NCBI GenBank assembly: GCA_030652255.1
Contig: JAUSAZ010000012.1
Coordinates: 269,049-333,048, forward strand
Origin: Myxococcales bacterium
GTDB lineage: Bacteria; Myxococcota_A; Polyangia; Polyangiales; Ga0077539
Direction: 5' to 3'
DNA: 64,000 nt
The translations under genes and the position numbers were made by a program. Numbering within the stretch: the stretch's first letter is position 1; every line of letters starts with the position of its first letter. Below, one piece after another: positions 51,639 to 61,772 of this stretch. The notes beneath the pieces are model-generated. The model searched no databases. It saw only the letters and a list, made by a program, of their open reading frames with translations, and was not told the DNA's origin.

Positions 51639-53683
51639 CCGATGAGCCCCCTGATGCGCGCCACCAGCTCGGTCTGGTTGAACTCGCTCTTCTCGATGTG
51701 TCCCACGGCGCCCGCGGCGGCGCCCCGCGCCCGGTCTTCGGCCGAGGCGCGCGACGTCACCAGGATGGCCGGCACCGCCCGCAGCGTCGGCTCGGCGCGG
51801 GCGCGCTCGATGAACGTGAACCCGTCCATCCCCGGCATCTCCACGTCCACCAGGAAGAGCCCGTAGCTCCGCTCGCGCGCCTTCGCGAGGGCCTCCTCGC
51901 CGGACACCGCCACGTCGACCTCGTAGCCCGCCGACTCCAGGATGCTCTGCTCCAGCATCCGCGTGGTGAGCGAGTCGTCCACCACCAGGATCGTCGGCCG
52001 CGCGCCCGACGCCGCCCCGAGGTCCCCCCCGCCCCGCGCCGCCGACGCCGACGCGCGGAGCCCCGCGGGGTCGACCACCACGCGGGCGCGGCCGGCGGCG
52101 TCGAGCCACACCCCGAGCACCGCCGGGTGCGGCGGCGCCAGCGCCGGCAGCGGCCGGAGCACCACGCTCTCGACCCCCACCAGCCGCTCGACGCCCACCG
52201 CCAGCAGGGCCCCGCCGGACTCCACCACCACCGCCGCGCACGCGCGCCCCGCGGCCCCCGGGGAGCGCCCCAGCACGCGCCCGAGCGGCACGAAGGGGAT
52301 CGCCGCCCCGTCGAAGGTCACCGTCTCGCCTTCGGGCCCGCGGCTGAGCTCGCCCGGCAGGACCCGCAGCGTGCGCCGCGTCGCCGAGAGCGGGATCGCC
52401 ACCACCTGTCCGGACGCCTCGACCACCAGCGAGTCGAGCGACGACGCCAGCACCGGCACGATGAGCTCGACGGTGGTCCCGCGGCCCCGCTCGGTGCGGA
52501 GCGCGACCTCGCCCCCGAGGCCCTCGGCCGTCGCGCGCACGAGGTCGAGCCCGACGCCCCGGCCCGCCAGCTCGGTGACCGCCGCCGACGTCGAGATGCC
52601 GCCGCCCAGCAGCAGCCGGCCGAGCTCGTCGGGCCCGAGCGCGCCCGCCTCGGAGCGTGGCATCCCGCGCCGCTCGGCCGCGGCCCGCACCGCCTCCAGG
52701 TCGACCCCGGCCCCGTCGTCCGTGCAGGCGAAGCACACCCTGCTCCCTCGCCGCGAGACCGTGACGGCGACGCGCCCCACCGGGGCCTTGCCCGCCGCGG
52801 CCCGCCCCGCGGCCGGCTCGATGCCATGCGCGACCGCGTTGCGCACCGCCTGCACCAGCGCCGGGCCGACCGCCGCGAGCACCCGGCCCTCCAGGCGCAC
52901 CTCGCCCCCGGCGCCCTCGAAGGCGACCCGCCGGCCGAGGCCCGCCCCGGCGTCGCGCGCGGTGCGCTCCAGCGAGTGGAACAGCAGCGACGCGGGGAGC
53001 AGCCGCAGCCGCTCGGCGGACTCGCGCGCGTGGTGCACCTCCCGCTCGGCGCGCTCGATGTCCGCCCAGAGGTCGCGCTCCAGCGCGGCGACGGTCCCGC
53101 GGAGCTCGTCGACCAGGGCCCCCAGCTTCTGCGGCGCGCCCGGCGAAGCGAGGCCGCGCGGCGACGCCACCTGGTCGCCCAGGAGCTTCGCGAGGCTGCG
53201 GAGCCGCTCGAAGGGCATCAGCGCCTGCCGCGCCCCCGCGAGCTGCGCGGTGGCCTCCGTGAGGCTCGCGAACAGGGCCTCGAGCGCGCCGTCGTCGGCC
53301 CGCAGCGCCGGGGCCCCGTCGTCCACCGCCGCTGCCCCCAGCGCCCCGGTGGGGGTCGCCGCCGCCGCCGGGGCGTCGAGCGCGCGCAGGCACGCGGCGA
53401 CCCGATCGACCAGGGCGAGCAGCGCGTCGACGCGCCCGCGGTCGACCGACGCGCCCGCGTCGCGCACGGGCTCGAGCGCGTCCTCGATGGCGTGGGCGAG
53501 GTCGGCCACCTCGCGGAGCTTCACCACCCGCGCGGCGCCCTTCAGCGTGTGGGCGACGCGCAGCAGCCGGGCGACCGCGGCGGCCGGCTCGGTCCCCTTC
53601 TCGAGGTCGAGCACGCCCGCCCCGAGCTGCTCGAGCAGCTCACGGGCCTCGACGCGGAAGTACCTGTACGGGTCGCGCGCCAT
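51635..53683 (-). CDS. cheA: CheA-family sensor kinase with C-terminal receiver domain
   Basis: 682 residues. The Hpt domain has H45 in 'RVAHTLKGAARVV'. No P2 CheY-binding domain is seen. The dimerisation and HATPase parts follow, with 'VRNAVAHGIEPAAGRAAAGK', 'DDGAGVDLEAV' and 'GRGVGLDLVRATAEGLGG'. A CheW-like domain (about 400-540) precedes a receiver with D613 in 'LFLVDVEMPGMDGFTF'. This CheA-REC fusion is like FrzE of M. xanthus and kinases of alternative chemosensory pathways. The start is three bases after the receptor stop. Confidence 0.95.
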   Translation of the reverse strand: MARDPYRYFRVEARELLEQLGAGVLDLEKGTEPAAAVARLLRVAHTLKGAARVVKLREVADLAHAIEDALEPVRDAGASVDRGRVDALLALVDRVAACLRALDAPAAAATPTGALGAAAVDDGAPALRADDGALEALFASLTEATAQLAGARQALMPFERLRSLAKLLGDQVASPRGLASPGAPQKLGALVDELRGTVAALERDLWADIERAEREVHHARESAERLRLLPASLLFHSLERTARDAGAGLGRRVAFEGAGGEVRLEGRVLAAVGPALVQAVRNAVAHGIEPAAGRAAAGKAPVGRVAVTVSRRGSRVCFACTDDGAGVDLEAVRAAAERRGMPRSEAGALGPDELGRLLLGGGISTSAAVTELAGRGVGLDLVRATAEGLGGEVALRTERGRGTTVELIVPVLASSLDSLVVEASGQVVAIPLSATRRTLRVLPGELSRGPEGETVTFDGAAIPFVPLGRVLGRSPGAAGRACAAVVVESGGALLAVGVERLVGVESVVLRPLPALAPPHPAVLGVWLDAAGRARVVVDPAGLRASASAARGGGDLGAASGARPTILVVDDSLTTRMLEQSILESAGYEVDVAVSGEEALAKARERSYGLFLVDVEMPGMDGFTFIERARAEPTLRAVPAILVTSRASAEDRARGAAAGAVGHIEKSEFNQTELVARIRGLIG

Positions 53684-53686
53684 CCG

Positions 53687-55153
53687 TCACGCCGACCCCT
53701 GCGGCTGCACGACGCGCAGCAGGTCGCGCGCCAGCCCCGCGAGCTGCGCGGCGGTCTGCGCGGTCTGCGAGGTGCTCGCCTCGCTCTCGCGGCTGGCCTG
53801 CGCGACGTTGGTCGCCGCGACGCCCACCTGCTCGACGGCGCTCGCCTGCTGCTTGGTCGACAGCTCGATCTCCTTGGCCGCCTCCCGCGTGGTCGCCACC
53901 TGCGCGGCGATCTCCTTGAAGGCCGTCGCCACCTCGACGAACTGCCGCGTCCCCGCCTCGACGGTCTTCGACCCCGTCTCCGTGGTCATCACCGTGGTGT
54001 TCACCGCGCCGCGCACGTCGTCGATGAGCACGCGGATGTCCTTCGTCGACCCGGCCACCCGGTCGGCCAGCTTGCGTATCTCGTCGGCCACGACCGCGAA
54101 GCGCCTGCCCGACTCGCCCGCGCCCGCCGCCTCGATGGTCGCGTTGATCGCCAGGATGTTCGTCTGCTCGGCGAGCTCGGCCACGATGTCGAGCACCGAC
54201 CCGATCTGCTGCGACTTGCGCCCGAGCTCCAGCATGTGGTGCACGATGGCGTCGACCTGCCGGCGCATCCCGAGCACGGACTCGTTGCCGCGCTCGACGG
54301 TCTTCTCCCCCGCGCGCGCCGCCGAGGCCGTCTGCTCGGCGATCGCCGCCACCCGCTGGGCGCTCTCGGCGATCTGCCGCGACGTCGCCATGAGCTCGCT
54401 GATGGTCGTGGTGATCTCGCTCATCGCGGTCGCCTGCTCGCGCGCCCCGGCCGCCTGCTGCGTCGCCGCGGACTGGAGCTCGGACGACGAGCTCTGCATC
54501 TTCTGCGCGGTGCCCCCGAGCTGCTCGGCGAGCGAGCGCGACAGCAGCCACGCCGCCACCATCACCAGGGCCGAACCCGCCACGCTCGCCCAGAGGATCA
54601 CCGACTTCGCCGTGGTGGCGCTCGCCTCCGCCGCGGCGCGGCGGCGGTCGAGGAGCAGCTCCTCCTCGCGGTCCATCTCCGCCACGATGCGGCGCACGTC
54701 GTCCATGTAGCGCTGGCCCTCGCCGGCCTGCATGGCGCGCGTCGACGCCTCCGGGCCCGCGGTGCGGCGGACCTCGATGTTGCGCTGGAGGCTCCCCAGC
54801 CGGCCGTCGAGCGGCCGCCGGAGGGCCTCGATGCGCCGCTGCTGCGAGGGGTTGTCCGCGGTGAGGCGACGCAGCTCGGACAGCGTGCGCTCGACCGCCG
54901 GCAGCGCGCTCCGGTAGGGTTCGAGGTAGCTCTCGTCGCCCGTGAGGATGTACCCGCGCTGCCCCGTCTCGGCGTCCCGGACGAGCGAGCCGAGGTCCGC
55001 GAGGTCCTTGCGCACCTGGTAGGTGTGGGCCACGTCGCGGTCGTTCTCGATCAGCTGGTGGGTGCTGCGATACCCCAGCGTCGAGGTCACGAGCAGCACC
55101 CCGATGGCGATGGCGAACCCCGCCGCGAGCTTCCTGCCGAAGGTCCAATCCAT
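53687..55153 (-). CDS. Methyl-accepting chemotaxis receptor with CHASE3 sensor
   Basis: 488 residues. A first helix (about 8-28) and a second (about 180-202) bracket a periplasmic CHASE3 domain ('[20 protein letters not shown]'). The cytoplasmic signalling domain peaks at '[19 protein letters not shown]' followed by '[16 protein letters not shown]', the receptor hairpin tip that binds CheW and CheA. CHASE3 domains sense unknown ligands in many sensor types. There is no HAMP of obvious kind after the second helix. It is the only receptor in this cluster. Confidence 0.94.
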   Translation of the reverse strand: MDWTFGRKLAAGFAIAIGVLLVTSTLGYRSTHQLIENDRDVAHTYQVRKDLADLGSLVRDAETGQRGYILTGDESYLEPYRSALPAVERTLSELRRLTADNPSQQRRIEALRRPLDGRLGSLQRNIEVRRTAGPEASTRAMQAGEGQRYMDDVRRIVAEMDREEELLLDRRRAAAEASATTAKSVILWASVAGSALVMVAAWLLSRSLAEQLGGTAQKMQSSSSELQSAATQQAAGAREQATAMSEITTTISELMATSRQIAESAQRVAAIAEQTASAARAGEKTVERGNESVLGMRRQVDAIVHHMLELGRKSQQIGSVLDIVAELAEQTNILAINATIEAAGAGESGRRFAVVADEIRKLADRVAGSTKDIRVLIDDVRGAVNTTVMTTETGSKTVEAGTRQFVEVATAFKEIAAQVATTREAAKEIELSTKQQASAVEQVGVAATNVAQASRESEASTSQTAQTAAQLAGLARDLLRVVQPQGSA

Positions 55154-55158
55154 GGGCT

Positions 55159-55695
55159 TCAAGGCTCCTCTCCGGGCGGGCGCGCGCGCCGCCCGATCGC
55201 GTCGACGACCGACGCCACGTGGACCAGCGGGCGCAGCGCGCCGCCGACGATGACACCGCCCCGCACGAGCGCGCCGGCCCGGGCGCCCGGAGGGGCCGCC
55301 ACGAGGTGCTCCGGCCCGACGAGGGCGTGGGCCTCGAAGCGCTCGAACGCGAGGGCGACGAGCGAGGGCGCGCGCGCGAGCACGGCCCACCGCGGCGCCG
55401 CCCCCGGGGGCGCGCCGAAGAGCTCGCCCAGGTCGTAGACGGGCACCGGCACGCCGCGGAACACCGCGAGCCCCAGCAGCGCCCGCGCCACGCCGGCGAC
55501 ATACGGCGACACCGTCAGGTCGCGGTGCAGCGCGACGACCTCCGCCGCGCGGAAGGCGTAGGGGTCGTCGCAGATGCGCACCGCCAGCACGCTCTCGGGC
55601 GCCGCGCCCCCCGCCGCCGGGGCCTCCGCGAAGGACCGGTCGAAGGCCCGGCGCAGCTCCGCCGCCCGGTCGTCGGCGCGCGCCTCGTCGCTCAC
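55159..55695 (-). CDS. cheW: CheW-like coupling protein (second copy)
   Basis: 178 residues from a GTG that overlaps the cheR stop (GTGA). A 35-residue N-terminal extension precedes the CheW beta-barrel ('[20 protein letters not shown]', '[20 protein letters not shown]', '[12 protein letters not shown]'). It couples the receptor to CheA. Having two CheW genes flanking cheR suggests that one may serve another docking face. The stop is six bases before the receptor start. Confidence 0.88.
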   Translation of the reverse strand: MSDEARADDRAAELRRAFDRSFAEAPAAGGAAPESVLAVRICDDPYAFRAAEVVALHRDLTVSPYVAGVARALLGLAVFRGVPVPVYDLGELFGAPPGAAPRWAVLARAPSLVALAFERFEAHALVGPEHLVAAPPGARAGALVRGGVIVGGALRPLVHVASVVDAIGRRARPPGEEP

Positions 55696-57191
55696 GCCGC
55701 CCCCCCGAGCCGCGCGAGCTCCGAGCGGCAGAGGGCGATGAGCCCGTCGCGGGTGAAGCCCCCGCCGAAGAGCGCCAGCCGCCCGTCGTCCTCGCGGGCC
55801 AGCAGCCCGAGGGCCTGCTCGAGGTCCCGCGCCGCGGCCGAGCGCTCGCCCGCGCGGCGCCCCATGAGCCCGAGGTGCAGCCGCGGCATCGCGAAGGTCG
55901 GGTCGAGGTGGGCGGCCACGAGGTCGTGCTCCATCGCCCCGCGGAGGTCGCCCACGTGCTCGCGGCAGAGCGCCATCACGTGCCGCGCCCCCGCGCCGCG
56001 CTCGTCGAGGGCGAGGATCTCCCGGCACAGCGCCTCCGCCTCCGCGGGCCGCCCGACGTGGGTGAGCAGCACCGCCCGCAGCAGCCGCGCGTCGGGGCCG
56101 TGCGCCGCCTCCGGGGCGAGCGCGTCCAGCGCGTCGAGGGCCTCGGCGTAGCGCTCGCGCTCGAGCAGCGCGACGACCGGCCGCAGGTCGAGCTCCGCGG
56201 GCGCGTCGCCCCGCGCCGTGACCCCCGGCGGGTCGCTCAAGGCCTGGATGCGCTCGCTCGCGCCGCGGATCGCCTCGAACCACCCTCCGTCGGCCGCCAG
56301 CGGCGAGGCCCGCCACGGAAGCGGCGGGAGCAGCGCCTCGGCGCGGCGCTCGGGCTCGGCGCCGCCCCGGCGCTGGTAGAAGAAGGTCCCGAACGCGCTC
56401 CGCAGGAGGTAGTCGTCCGTGAGGCCGCGGAGGCTCTCCGCGTGGCCGAGGAAGAGGTAGGCCCCGGGCGCGAGCGAGGCCGTGATGCGCGCGAGCGCCT
56501 CCCGCGCGCGCTCGGGCGAGAAGTACATGAGCACGTTGCGGCAGAAGATGACGTCGTAGAGCTCGGGCGCCCAGAGCGAGGGCTCCTCCGCGGCGAGGTT
56601 GCGCTCCTCGAAGCTCACCATGGCCCTGATCGAGGGGTCGAGCACCGCGTCGCGCCCCTCCTCGGCGAACCACCGCCGGCGCATGGCCTCCGGCGCCTCG
56701 CGCAGCGCCCACGCGGAGTACCGCGCCCGCCGCGCGCGCTCGAGCATGGCGCGGTTGAGGTCGACCCCGCGGATCGCCGGCCCCGCATCCACGCCGTGCT
56801 CCCGCAGCAGGATCGCGAGCGTGTACGGCTCCTCGCCGGACGCGCATCCCGCCGAGAGGATGCGCAGGTCGCGCGGCCCCGCCCGCGCCCGCAGCCGCTC
56901 GGGGAGCGCGACCCCGACGAAGGCCCGGAGCTGCTCGGCGTGGCGGAAGAAGTACGTCTCGCAGATGGTCAGCTCCTGCGTCACCTCGCGCCACTCCGGG
57001 TGCGCGGCGCCGCGGGCGACGAGGTCGCGCACGTACGCCCCCGGGGCCAGGCCGCGCGCCCGGGCGCGGCGCCCGAGCGTCTCGGAGAGCTCCCCGGTGC
57101 GCACCTCCGCGAGCTCGAGCCCGAGCGCCCGCTCGACCGCGCCGCGGAAGGCCTCGACGTCGGCGGGGTCGGGCGCCATCGCCTCGCTCAC
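55692..57191 (-). CDS. cheR: Chemotaxis methyltransferase CheR with TPR C-terminus
   Basis: 499 residues from GTG 57191, which overlaps the cheW stop like the other junctions in this operon; ATG 57179 is the alternative. The CheR all-alpha N-terminal part has '[17 protein letters not shown]', and the SAM-binding part has '[17 protein letters not shown]', '[12 protein letters not shown]' and 'LGHAESLRG'. Residues about 350-490 form tetratricopeptide repeats ('[20 protein letters not shown]'), typical of the FrzF-like branch, where TPRs modulate methylation. It methylates receptor glutamates. Confidence 0.94.
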   Translation of the reverse strand: MSEAMAPDPADVEAFRGAVERALGLELAEVRTGELSETLGRRARARGLAPGAYVRDLVARGAAHPEWREVTQELTICETYFFRHAEQLRAFVGVALPERLRARAGPRDLRILSAGCASGEEPYTLAILLREHGVDAGPAIRGVDLNRAMLERARRARYSAWALREAPEAMRRRWFAEEGRDAVLDPSIRAMVSFEERNLAAEEPSLWAPELYDVIFCRNVLMYFSPERAREALARITASLAPGAYLFLGHAESLRGLTDDYLLRSAFGTFFYQRRGGAEPERRAEALLPPLPWRASPLAADGGWFEAIRGASERIQALSDPPGVTARGDAPAELDLRPVVALLERERYAEALDALDALAPEAAHGPDARLLRAVLLTHVGRPAEAEALCREILALDERGAGARHVMALCREHVGDLRGAMEHDLVAAHLDPTFAMPRLHLGLMGRRAGERSAAARDLEQALGLLAREDDGRLALFGGGFTRDGLIALCRSELARLGGAA

Positions 57192-57676
57192 CGCCCCGCG
57201 CGCGAGAGCGCCTCGAGCGCCGCCTCGGGCACCAGCCGCGCGCCGCGGATCACCACCAGCAGCTCGCCGTCGAGGGCGGCGAGCGCGGCGATGGGCCCCG
57301 CCGCGTCCTCCACCAGGGGCGGCAGCGCCTCCAGCGCCGCGGCGTCGAGCGCCCGCACGCCGAGCACCGCGTCGACCGCGAGCGCGACCCGCCGCCCGCC
57401 CGCCGCGACCACGACGAAGCGTCCCCACGGCGCGGCGGCCGTGGCGCCCAGCAGGCGCCCGAGGTCGACCACCGGCGTGGGCGCGCCGCGGATGAGCGCG
57501 AGCCCCGCGACGAAGTCCGGCACCCCCACCACGAGCTCCACCGGGAGCGGCCGCATCGTCTCGATGACGTGCCCGACAGGCAGCGCGCAGCGCCGGCCGC
57601 CCGCGGTGCACACGAGGCTGGCGGAGGTCGGCACGCCCGCCCGCCCCGACTCCACGGCCCTCCCTCCGACGCCCAT
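57188..57676 (-). CDS. cheW: CheW-like coupling protein (first copy)
   Basis: 162 residues starting at ATG 57676; the frame is open to 57823, but that part is not CheW-like. The barrel has 'SASLVCTAGGRRCALPVGHV', 'LIRGAPTPVVDLGRLLG' and 'VVVAAGGRRVALAVDAVLGV'. It is the first gene of the seven-gene chemosensory operon. A TTGACG on the minus strand (57715-57710) could be the -35, without a good -10. The 159-bp gap to the divergent lipoprotein gene holds the control region. Confidence 0.88.
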   Translation of the reverse strand: MGVGGRAVESGRAGVPTSASLVCTAGGRRCALPVGHVIETMRPLPVELVVGVPDFVAGLALIRGAPTPVVDLGRLLGATAAAPWGRFVVVAAGGRRVALAVDAVLGVRALDAAALEALPPLVEDAAGPIAALAALDGELLVVIRGARLVPEAALEALSRAGR

Positions 57677-57835
57677 GAGCCCCCGATGCTGCCGTCGCCC
57701 GACCCGGGCCGTCAACCGACACGAAAGGCTTGATCGGGTGCGCTTTTCACGCCGCAGAGTCACCCGATTGACACCCCGCGGCGAGCGCGGCCATTGCACC
57801 CCCACGGCGAACCCGTTACCCATTCCCGTAAACCG

Positions 57836-58240
57836 ATGCTCCTCCCTCGCGCCCTGCTGCTCACGCTCCTCTCGTACGCCTGCACCCGCCGCAGCTCCGG
57901 GGACGACGCGCCGCCCGCCCCGAGCCCCACCGTCGCCCCGGCGCCGACGCCCGCCCTCGTCCCCGCGGTGCAGATGCAGCCGGTGGCCGCGCCCGCGCCC
58001 GCGCCCGGGGTGGACGTCACGGCGCTCCAGCAGCGCGTGCAGATGGTCGAGCAGCGCACCGCCGCGCTCGAGCAGCAGGTCGCGGGGCTCCAGCAGGCGC
58101 AGGCCAACACGCAGCAGGAGCTCGCCACCACGCAGCTCCAGCTACGGCAGACCCAGGCCCAGGTCGCGGGGATGCAGAGCCAGGCCCGGGGCGCGCGCCG
58201 CCGCATGCAGGACATGATGCAGGGCCAGCAGGGGGACTGA
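57836..58240 (+). CDS. Small coiled-coil lipoprotein
   Basis: 134 residues from ATG 57836. The signal ends near 'LLSYAC', a weak lipobox. After a Pro/Ala linker (about 25-65), residues about 70-125 are Gln-rich heptads ('LQQRVQMVEQRTAALEQQVA') that should form a coiled coil like Lpp or the N-terminus of CpoB. It is probably an envelope spacer. It diverges from the che operon. A TTGACA at 57768-57773 could be its -35. Confidence 0.7.
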   Translation: MLLPRALLLTLLSYACTRRSSGDDAPPAPSPTVAPAPTPALVPAVQMQPVAAPAPAPGVDVTALQQRVQMVEQRTAALEQQVAGLQQAQANTQQELATTQLQLRQTQAQVAGMQSQARGARRRMQDMMQGQQGD

Positions 58241-58353
58241 CCGCCACCCCCGCCACCCCCGCCGCCACCCCCGCCGCCACCCGCCGCCACCTCCGCGACG
58301 CTTGTCCTCGCGATGATTTCGCGCGGCACGCCGCGTGGTGTGGGGCCTCGGCC

Positions 58354-59049
58354 ATGTCCACCCCCGCTGCCAATGACAACCAGTCCCCTCGCCCCGCCCG
58401 CCCACTGCCCCGACGCCGGCGCCTCGCCCTCGACGCCCTGAGCGACGCGGAGGTGCTGCGCCTCGCCCTCGGCCGCGGCCGCGGGGGCCTCTCCTCCGCC
58501 GCCCTCGGGCGCCACCTGCTCGCCACCCACGGCGGGCTGCGGGGCGTGCTGCGCGCGGGCCCCGGCTCGCTCGCGCAGGACGTGGGCCCGCACCTCGCGA
58601 CGCGCCTGCTCGCGGCCTGGGAGCTCGCCCACCGCGCCCGCTGCGCGCCGCCGCCGCGGCGGATGCCCTTCACCTCCAGCCGCGACATCGTCCGCGGGTG
58701 GTCGGCGCGCATGGTCGACCTGCCCGACGAGTGCGTCGTCGCCCTCGTGCTCGACGTGAAGCAGCGCCTCGTCGCCGAGCGGGTGCTCGCCAACGGCACC
58801 CCCGCGGGCGTCGCGCTCGGGGTGCGGGAGGTCTTCGCGCTCGCCGTCCGCGAGGGCGGCGCGTCGATGGTGCTGGTGCACAACCACCCCTCCGGCGACC
58901 CGACGCCGAGCCCCGAGGACGCGGAGTTCACCCGCCGCGTGGCGGAGGTCGGCGCCGCCATCGAGCTGCCGCTGCTCGACCACGTCATCCTCGGCCGCGA
59001 CGGGGCCTTCTCCTTCCTCGACGCGGGGCTCTTGAAGTCCAGCGGATGA
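58354..59049 (+). CDS. radC: RadC-like JAB domain protein
   Basis: 231 residues. The N-terminal helix-hairpin-helix region (about 25-95, 'LDALSDAEVLRLALGRGRGG') is degenerate. The C-terminal JAB/MPN domain (about 105-230) has the JAMM metal motif in 'VLVHNHPSGDPTPSPEDAEF' and the end 'LLDHVILGRDGAFSF'. The RadC name is historical; the biochemical role is not settled. The upstream 110 bases are a Pro-coding-like CCGCCACCC tandem with no feature I can name. Confidence 0.9.
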   Translation: MSTPAANDNQSPRPARPLPRRRRLALDALSDAEVLRLALGRGRGGLSSAALGRHLLATHGGLRGVLRAGPGSLAQDVGPHLATRLLAAWELAHRARCAPPPRRMPFTSSRDIVRGWSARMVDLPDECVVALVLDVKQRLVAERVLANGTPAGVALGVREVFALAVREGGASMVLVHNHPSGDPTPSPEDAEFTRRVAEVGAAIELPLLDHVILGRDGAFSFLDAGLLKSSG

Positions 59050-59110
59050 GGGGGTAGAGGGTCGCCCGGAAGAACGCCGGGTGCCGCGGGATGAGCTCGC
59101 ACCGCACCGC

Positions 59111-59138
59111 TTGACACGGCGCCCGCCGCGTGTTTGTT
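59111..59138 (+). promoter_or_regulatory. Promoter candidate for rpmH
   Basis: A perfect TTGACA (59111-59116), a 16-base spacer and TTTGTT (59133-59138). The leader would be about 20 bases to GTG 59166. The -35 is strong and the -10 poor. Confidence 0.45.
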
Positions 59139-59165
59139 TCCGCGGCCCGTTCGAGGAGTACTATC

Positions 59166-59315
59166 GTGAAGCGCACCTATCAACCGAGCCGCGTCCACCG
59201 CACCCGCACCCACGGCTTCCGCGCCCGGATGGCGACCGCGGGGGGCCGCACCGTCCTCAAGAACCGCCGCGCCAAGGGCCGCAAGCGCCTGTCGATCACC
59301 AACTACAAGAAGTAG
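59166..59315 (+). CDS. rpmH: 50S ribosomal protein bL34
   Basis: 49 residues from GTG 59166, with GAGGAG seven bases upstream; the longer start at 59130 is not needed. It begins '[20 protein letters not shown]' and ends '[13 protein letters not shown]', the standard bL34 sequence, slightly longer than E. coli (46). It is the first gene of the conserved rpmH-rnpA-yidD-yidC-jag cluster. Confidence 0.96.
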   Translation: MKRTYQPSRVHRTRTHGFRARMATAGGRTVLKNRRAKGRKRLSITNYKK

Positions 59316-59401
59316 TCCCCGGCCCCGGCGGGCGCACCACCCCGGTGGGCGCCCTCCCCCCCCGCACCTTCGCACCCAACAGCCCTCCCAAGACCACTCT
59401 C

Positions 59402-59809
59402 ATGAGCGCGGGCTTCGACAAGTCCCGGCGCATCCTGCGGCGCGACGAGTTTCTCGCCACGCAGAAGGGCGGCCGTCGGCTGCACGCCCCGCACCTCGTG
59501 GTCATCGTGCGGGAGCGCGGCGACGGAGCCCCCGCGCGGCTGGGCCTCGTCACCAGCAAGAAGACCGGAAACGCCGTGCGGCGAAACCGCCTGCGGCGCG
59601 TGCTGCGGGAGGTGTTCCGGCTGCACCCGGAGCTGTTCCCGGTGGGCTGCGAGGTGGTGGTCATCGCCCGAGAAGCGTGCCCCGCGCTTGCATTTGCAGA
59701 AGCGTGTGCGGAGATTCGCGCGGCCTTCGCCCGACGCCGCGGCGGTGATCGCACCCCCAAGGCCTCGGCGCCCTCCAACCCGCCCCGCGCGGGAGGTGCC
59801 GCGACGTGA
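59402..59809 (+). CDS. rnpA: Ribonuclease P protein component
   Basis: 135 residues. The RNR motif lies in '[18 protein letters not shown]', and '[13 protein letters not shown]' is the conserved strand before it. With the RNA subunit (not in this window) it removes the 5' leader of pre-tRNA. A Pro/Ala-rich tail of about 20 residues extends beyond the fold. Its stop overlaps the yidD start (GTGA). Confidence 0.95.
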   Translation: MSAGFDKSRRILRRDEFLATQKGGRRLHAPHLVVIVRERGDGAPARLGLVTSKKTGNAVRRNRLRRVLREVFRLHPELFPVGCEVVVIAREACPALAFAEACAEIRAAFARRRGGDRTPKASAPSNPPRAGGAAT

Positions 59810-60066
59810 TCCGCTCCCTCTTGCTCCTGCTCCTGCGCGTGTACCGCGCGACGCTCTCGCCCCTCCTCGGCAACGTCTGCCGCTTCGAGCCCTCGTGCTC
59901 GCGCTACGCCACCGCGTGCATCGACCGCTTCGGCGCGGCGCGCGGCTCGTGGCTGGCGGCGCGGCGCCTCGTGAAGTGCCACCCGTTCCACCCTGGCGGC
60001 TATGATCCCCCGCCGCAACTCCCCTGCCACTGCGACGCCCAGCCGTCGCCGGACGGTCGTCGATGA
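59806..60066 (+). CDS. yidD: Membrane protein insertion efficiency factor YidD
   Basis: 86 residues from GTG 59806. '[20 protein letters not shown]' and '[19 protein letters not shown]' followed by '[15 protein letters not shown]' are the invariant YidD motifs with conserved cysteines. It sits at the inner membrane beside YidC and aids insertion of some proteins. Its stop overlaps the yidC ATG. Confidence 0.95.
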   Translation: MIRSLLLLLLRVYRATLSPLLGNVCRFEPSCSRYATACIDRFGAARGSWLAARRLVKCHPFHPGGYDPPPQLPCHCDAQPSPDGRR

Positions 60067-61772
60067 AAGAAAACCTGCGCCTCTTCGCCCTCCTGCTCCT
60101 CGGGGGGGTGGCGGTGTGGTTCTTCACGCAGAAGAGCAACACGCGGCCGACGCCCTCGCTGCGCAACGTCCCGCCGCCGCCGGCCGAGACGGCGCGCCCG
60201 CCGGAGCAGACCTTCCGGGTCCGTAGCCCGCTCACGGGCGAGCCGGCCCGCTCGGGCTTCGACGCCGAGGTCACCACCCGCTCCGGGGGGCTGCGCTCGC
60301 TGCGGCTCAACGGCCGTCAGTTCGCGATGCGCCAGGCCCCGGCCGACCCGCGCACCGGCGCCCGCGGCAGCGACCACCGGATGAACCTCGCCTCCACCTG
60401 GAACGAGGACCTGCTCTCGCTGCGCACAGAGCTCACGGTGAAGCGCGGCGAGGAGACCGTGGTGCCGCCGTACGTGGACTACACCGGGCGGCAGGTGAGC
60501 GAGCGCGAGGTCGAGCTCACCTGGCAGGGCAACGACGTCGAGGTGGTGCGCACCTACCGCTCCGAGCGGCCCTTCACCATGGACGTGGAGACGCGCGTGC
60601 GAAACCTCGGCGCGCCCATCAACGTCGAGGCCCGGGTGCCGGTGTACGAGTGGGTGCTGCGCGAGGACGAGAACGGGAAGTTCTTCCAGCGCCCCTGGCA
60701 GGTGGTCGAGGGCACCTGCCGGCACGGCACCGAGCTCTACCGCGAGGCCCGCGACAAGCTGCTCGAGCGCCGGCCCGAGGACGCGCTGCCGGGCGCGGCG
60801 AGCTTCGTCTCGCTGGGCAACACGTACTTCGAGCTCGCGGTCGTGCCGCGCGGCAACGGCGAGGCCCGCTGCCGGCTCTTCGCCGACGACCGCATCGCCG
60901 CCCCGGGGCAGGAGCCGCTGGGCAGCGTCTACGGCGCCTCCATCGGGTGGGCCCGCGCGTCGCTGGCGACGGGCGAGACCCAGCGCTACCAGGCCACGGT
61001 GTACCTCGGCCCGAAGGAGCCCGAGCTGCTCGCCGCGGTCACCGACGACCACCGGCTGACGGATACGGTCAACCTCGGGTTCTTCTCGTTCATCGCGCGG
61101 CAGCTGCTGCGCTTCCTGCGCTTCCTCCACGGCATCGTGGGCAACTGGGGCGCGGCCATCATGCTGCTCACGCTCTGCATCCGGGTGGCGCTGCTGCCGC
61201 TGCTGGCCAAGTCGATGAAGTCGATGGCCATGATGGCGAAGCTCAAGCCCGAGCTCGACGAGATCAACAAGCGCCTCGCCGACAACCAGGAGGCCAAGAC
61301 CCTCGCGACGATGGAGCTGTACCGCAAGCACGGGGTCAACCCCCTGAGCGGGTGCTTCCCGCAGCTGGCCCAGCTGCCCATCTGGTGGGCGCTCTACACC
61401 ACGCTCCAGACCTCGGTGGAGCTCTTCCACGCGCCCTTCATCTTCTGGTGGCGCGACCTGTCGGCGCCGGACCCCTACTACGTCCTGCCGCTGGTGCTCG
61501 GGGTGATCATGTTCCTGCAGCAGAAGCTCATGCCCCCGCAGGGCATGGACCCGGTGCAGGCGAAGATGATGACCTACTTCTTCCCGATCTTCCTGACGGG
61601 CATCTCGCTCTTCCTGCCGTCGGGCCTCGCGCTCTACATGCTCGTCAACTCGTGCCTCGGCGTGCTCCAGCAGTGGTACACGAAGCAGCAGATGGATCAG
61701 TACAAGGGCGGCACCGGCACCGGTGGCGGCTCAGCGATCCAGGTGAAGACCCTGACCGGAGACAAGCCGTGA
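60063..61772 (+). CDS. yidC: Membrane protein insertase YidC
   Basis: 569 residues. One helix at the N-terminus (about 5-21) is followed by a large periplasmic beta-domain (about 50-330), as in Gram-negative YidC, and then five core helices (about 345-545) with '[20 protein letters not shown]', '[20 protein letters not shown]' and '[20 protein letters not shown]'. The arginine in the first core helix is the hydrophilic-groove residue. It inserts membrane proteins with or without SecYEG. Its stop overlaps the start of jag. Confidence 0.97.
   Translation: MKENLRLFALLLLGGVAVWFFTQKSNTRPTPSLRNVPPPPAETARPPEQTFRVRSPLTGEPARSGFDAEVTTRSGGLRSLRLNGRQFAMRQAPADPRTGARGSDHRMNLASTWNEDLLSLRTELTVKRGEETVVPPYVDYTGRQVSEREVELTWQGNDVEVVRTYRSERPFTMDVETRVRNLGAPINVEARVPVYEWVLREDENGKFFQRPWQVVEGTCRHGTELYREARDKLLERRPEDALPGAASFVSLGNTYFELAVVPRGNGEARCRLFADDRIAAPGQEPLGSVYGASIGWARASLATGETQRYQATVYLGPKEPELLAAVTDDHRLTDTVNLGFFSFIARQLLRFLRFLHGIVGNWGAAIMLLTLCIRVALLPLLAKSMKSMAMMAKLKPELDEINKRLADNQEAKTLATMELYRKHGVNPLSGCFPQLAQLPIWWALYTTLQTSVELFHAPFIFWWRDLSAPDPYYVLPLVLGVIMFLQQKLMPPQGMDPVQAKMMTYFFPIFLTGISLFLPSGLALYMLVNSCLGVLQQWYTKQQMDQYKGGTGTGGGSAIQVKTLTGDKP

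Noticed and set aside
59050-59165. Replication origin upstream of rpmH
   Set aside because: No DnaA-box cluster, no AT-rich unwinding region and no dnaA gene; the gap is only about 115 bp.
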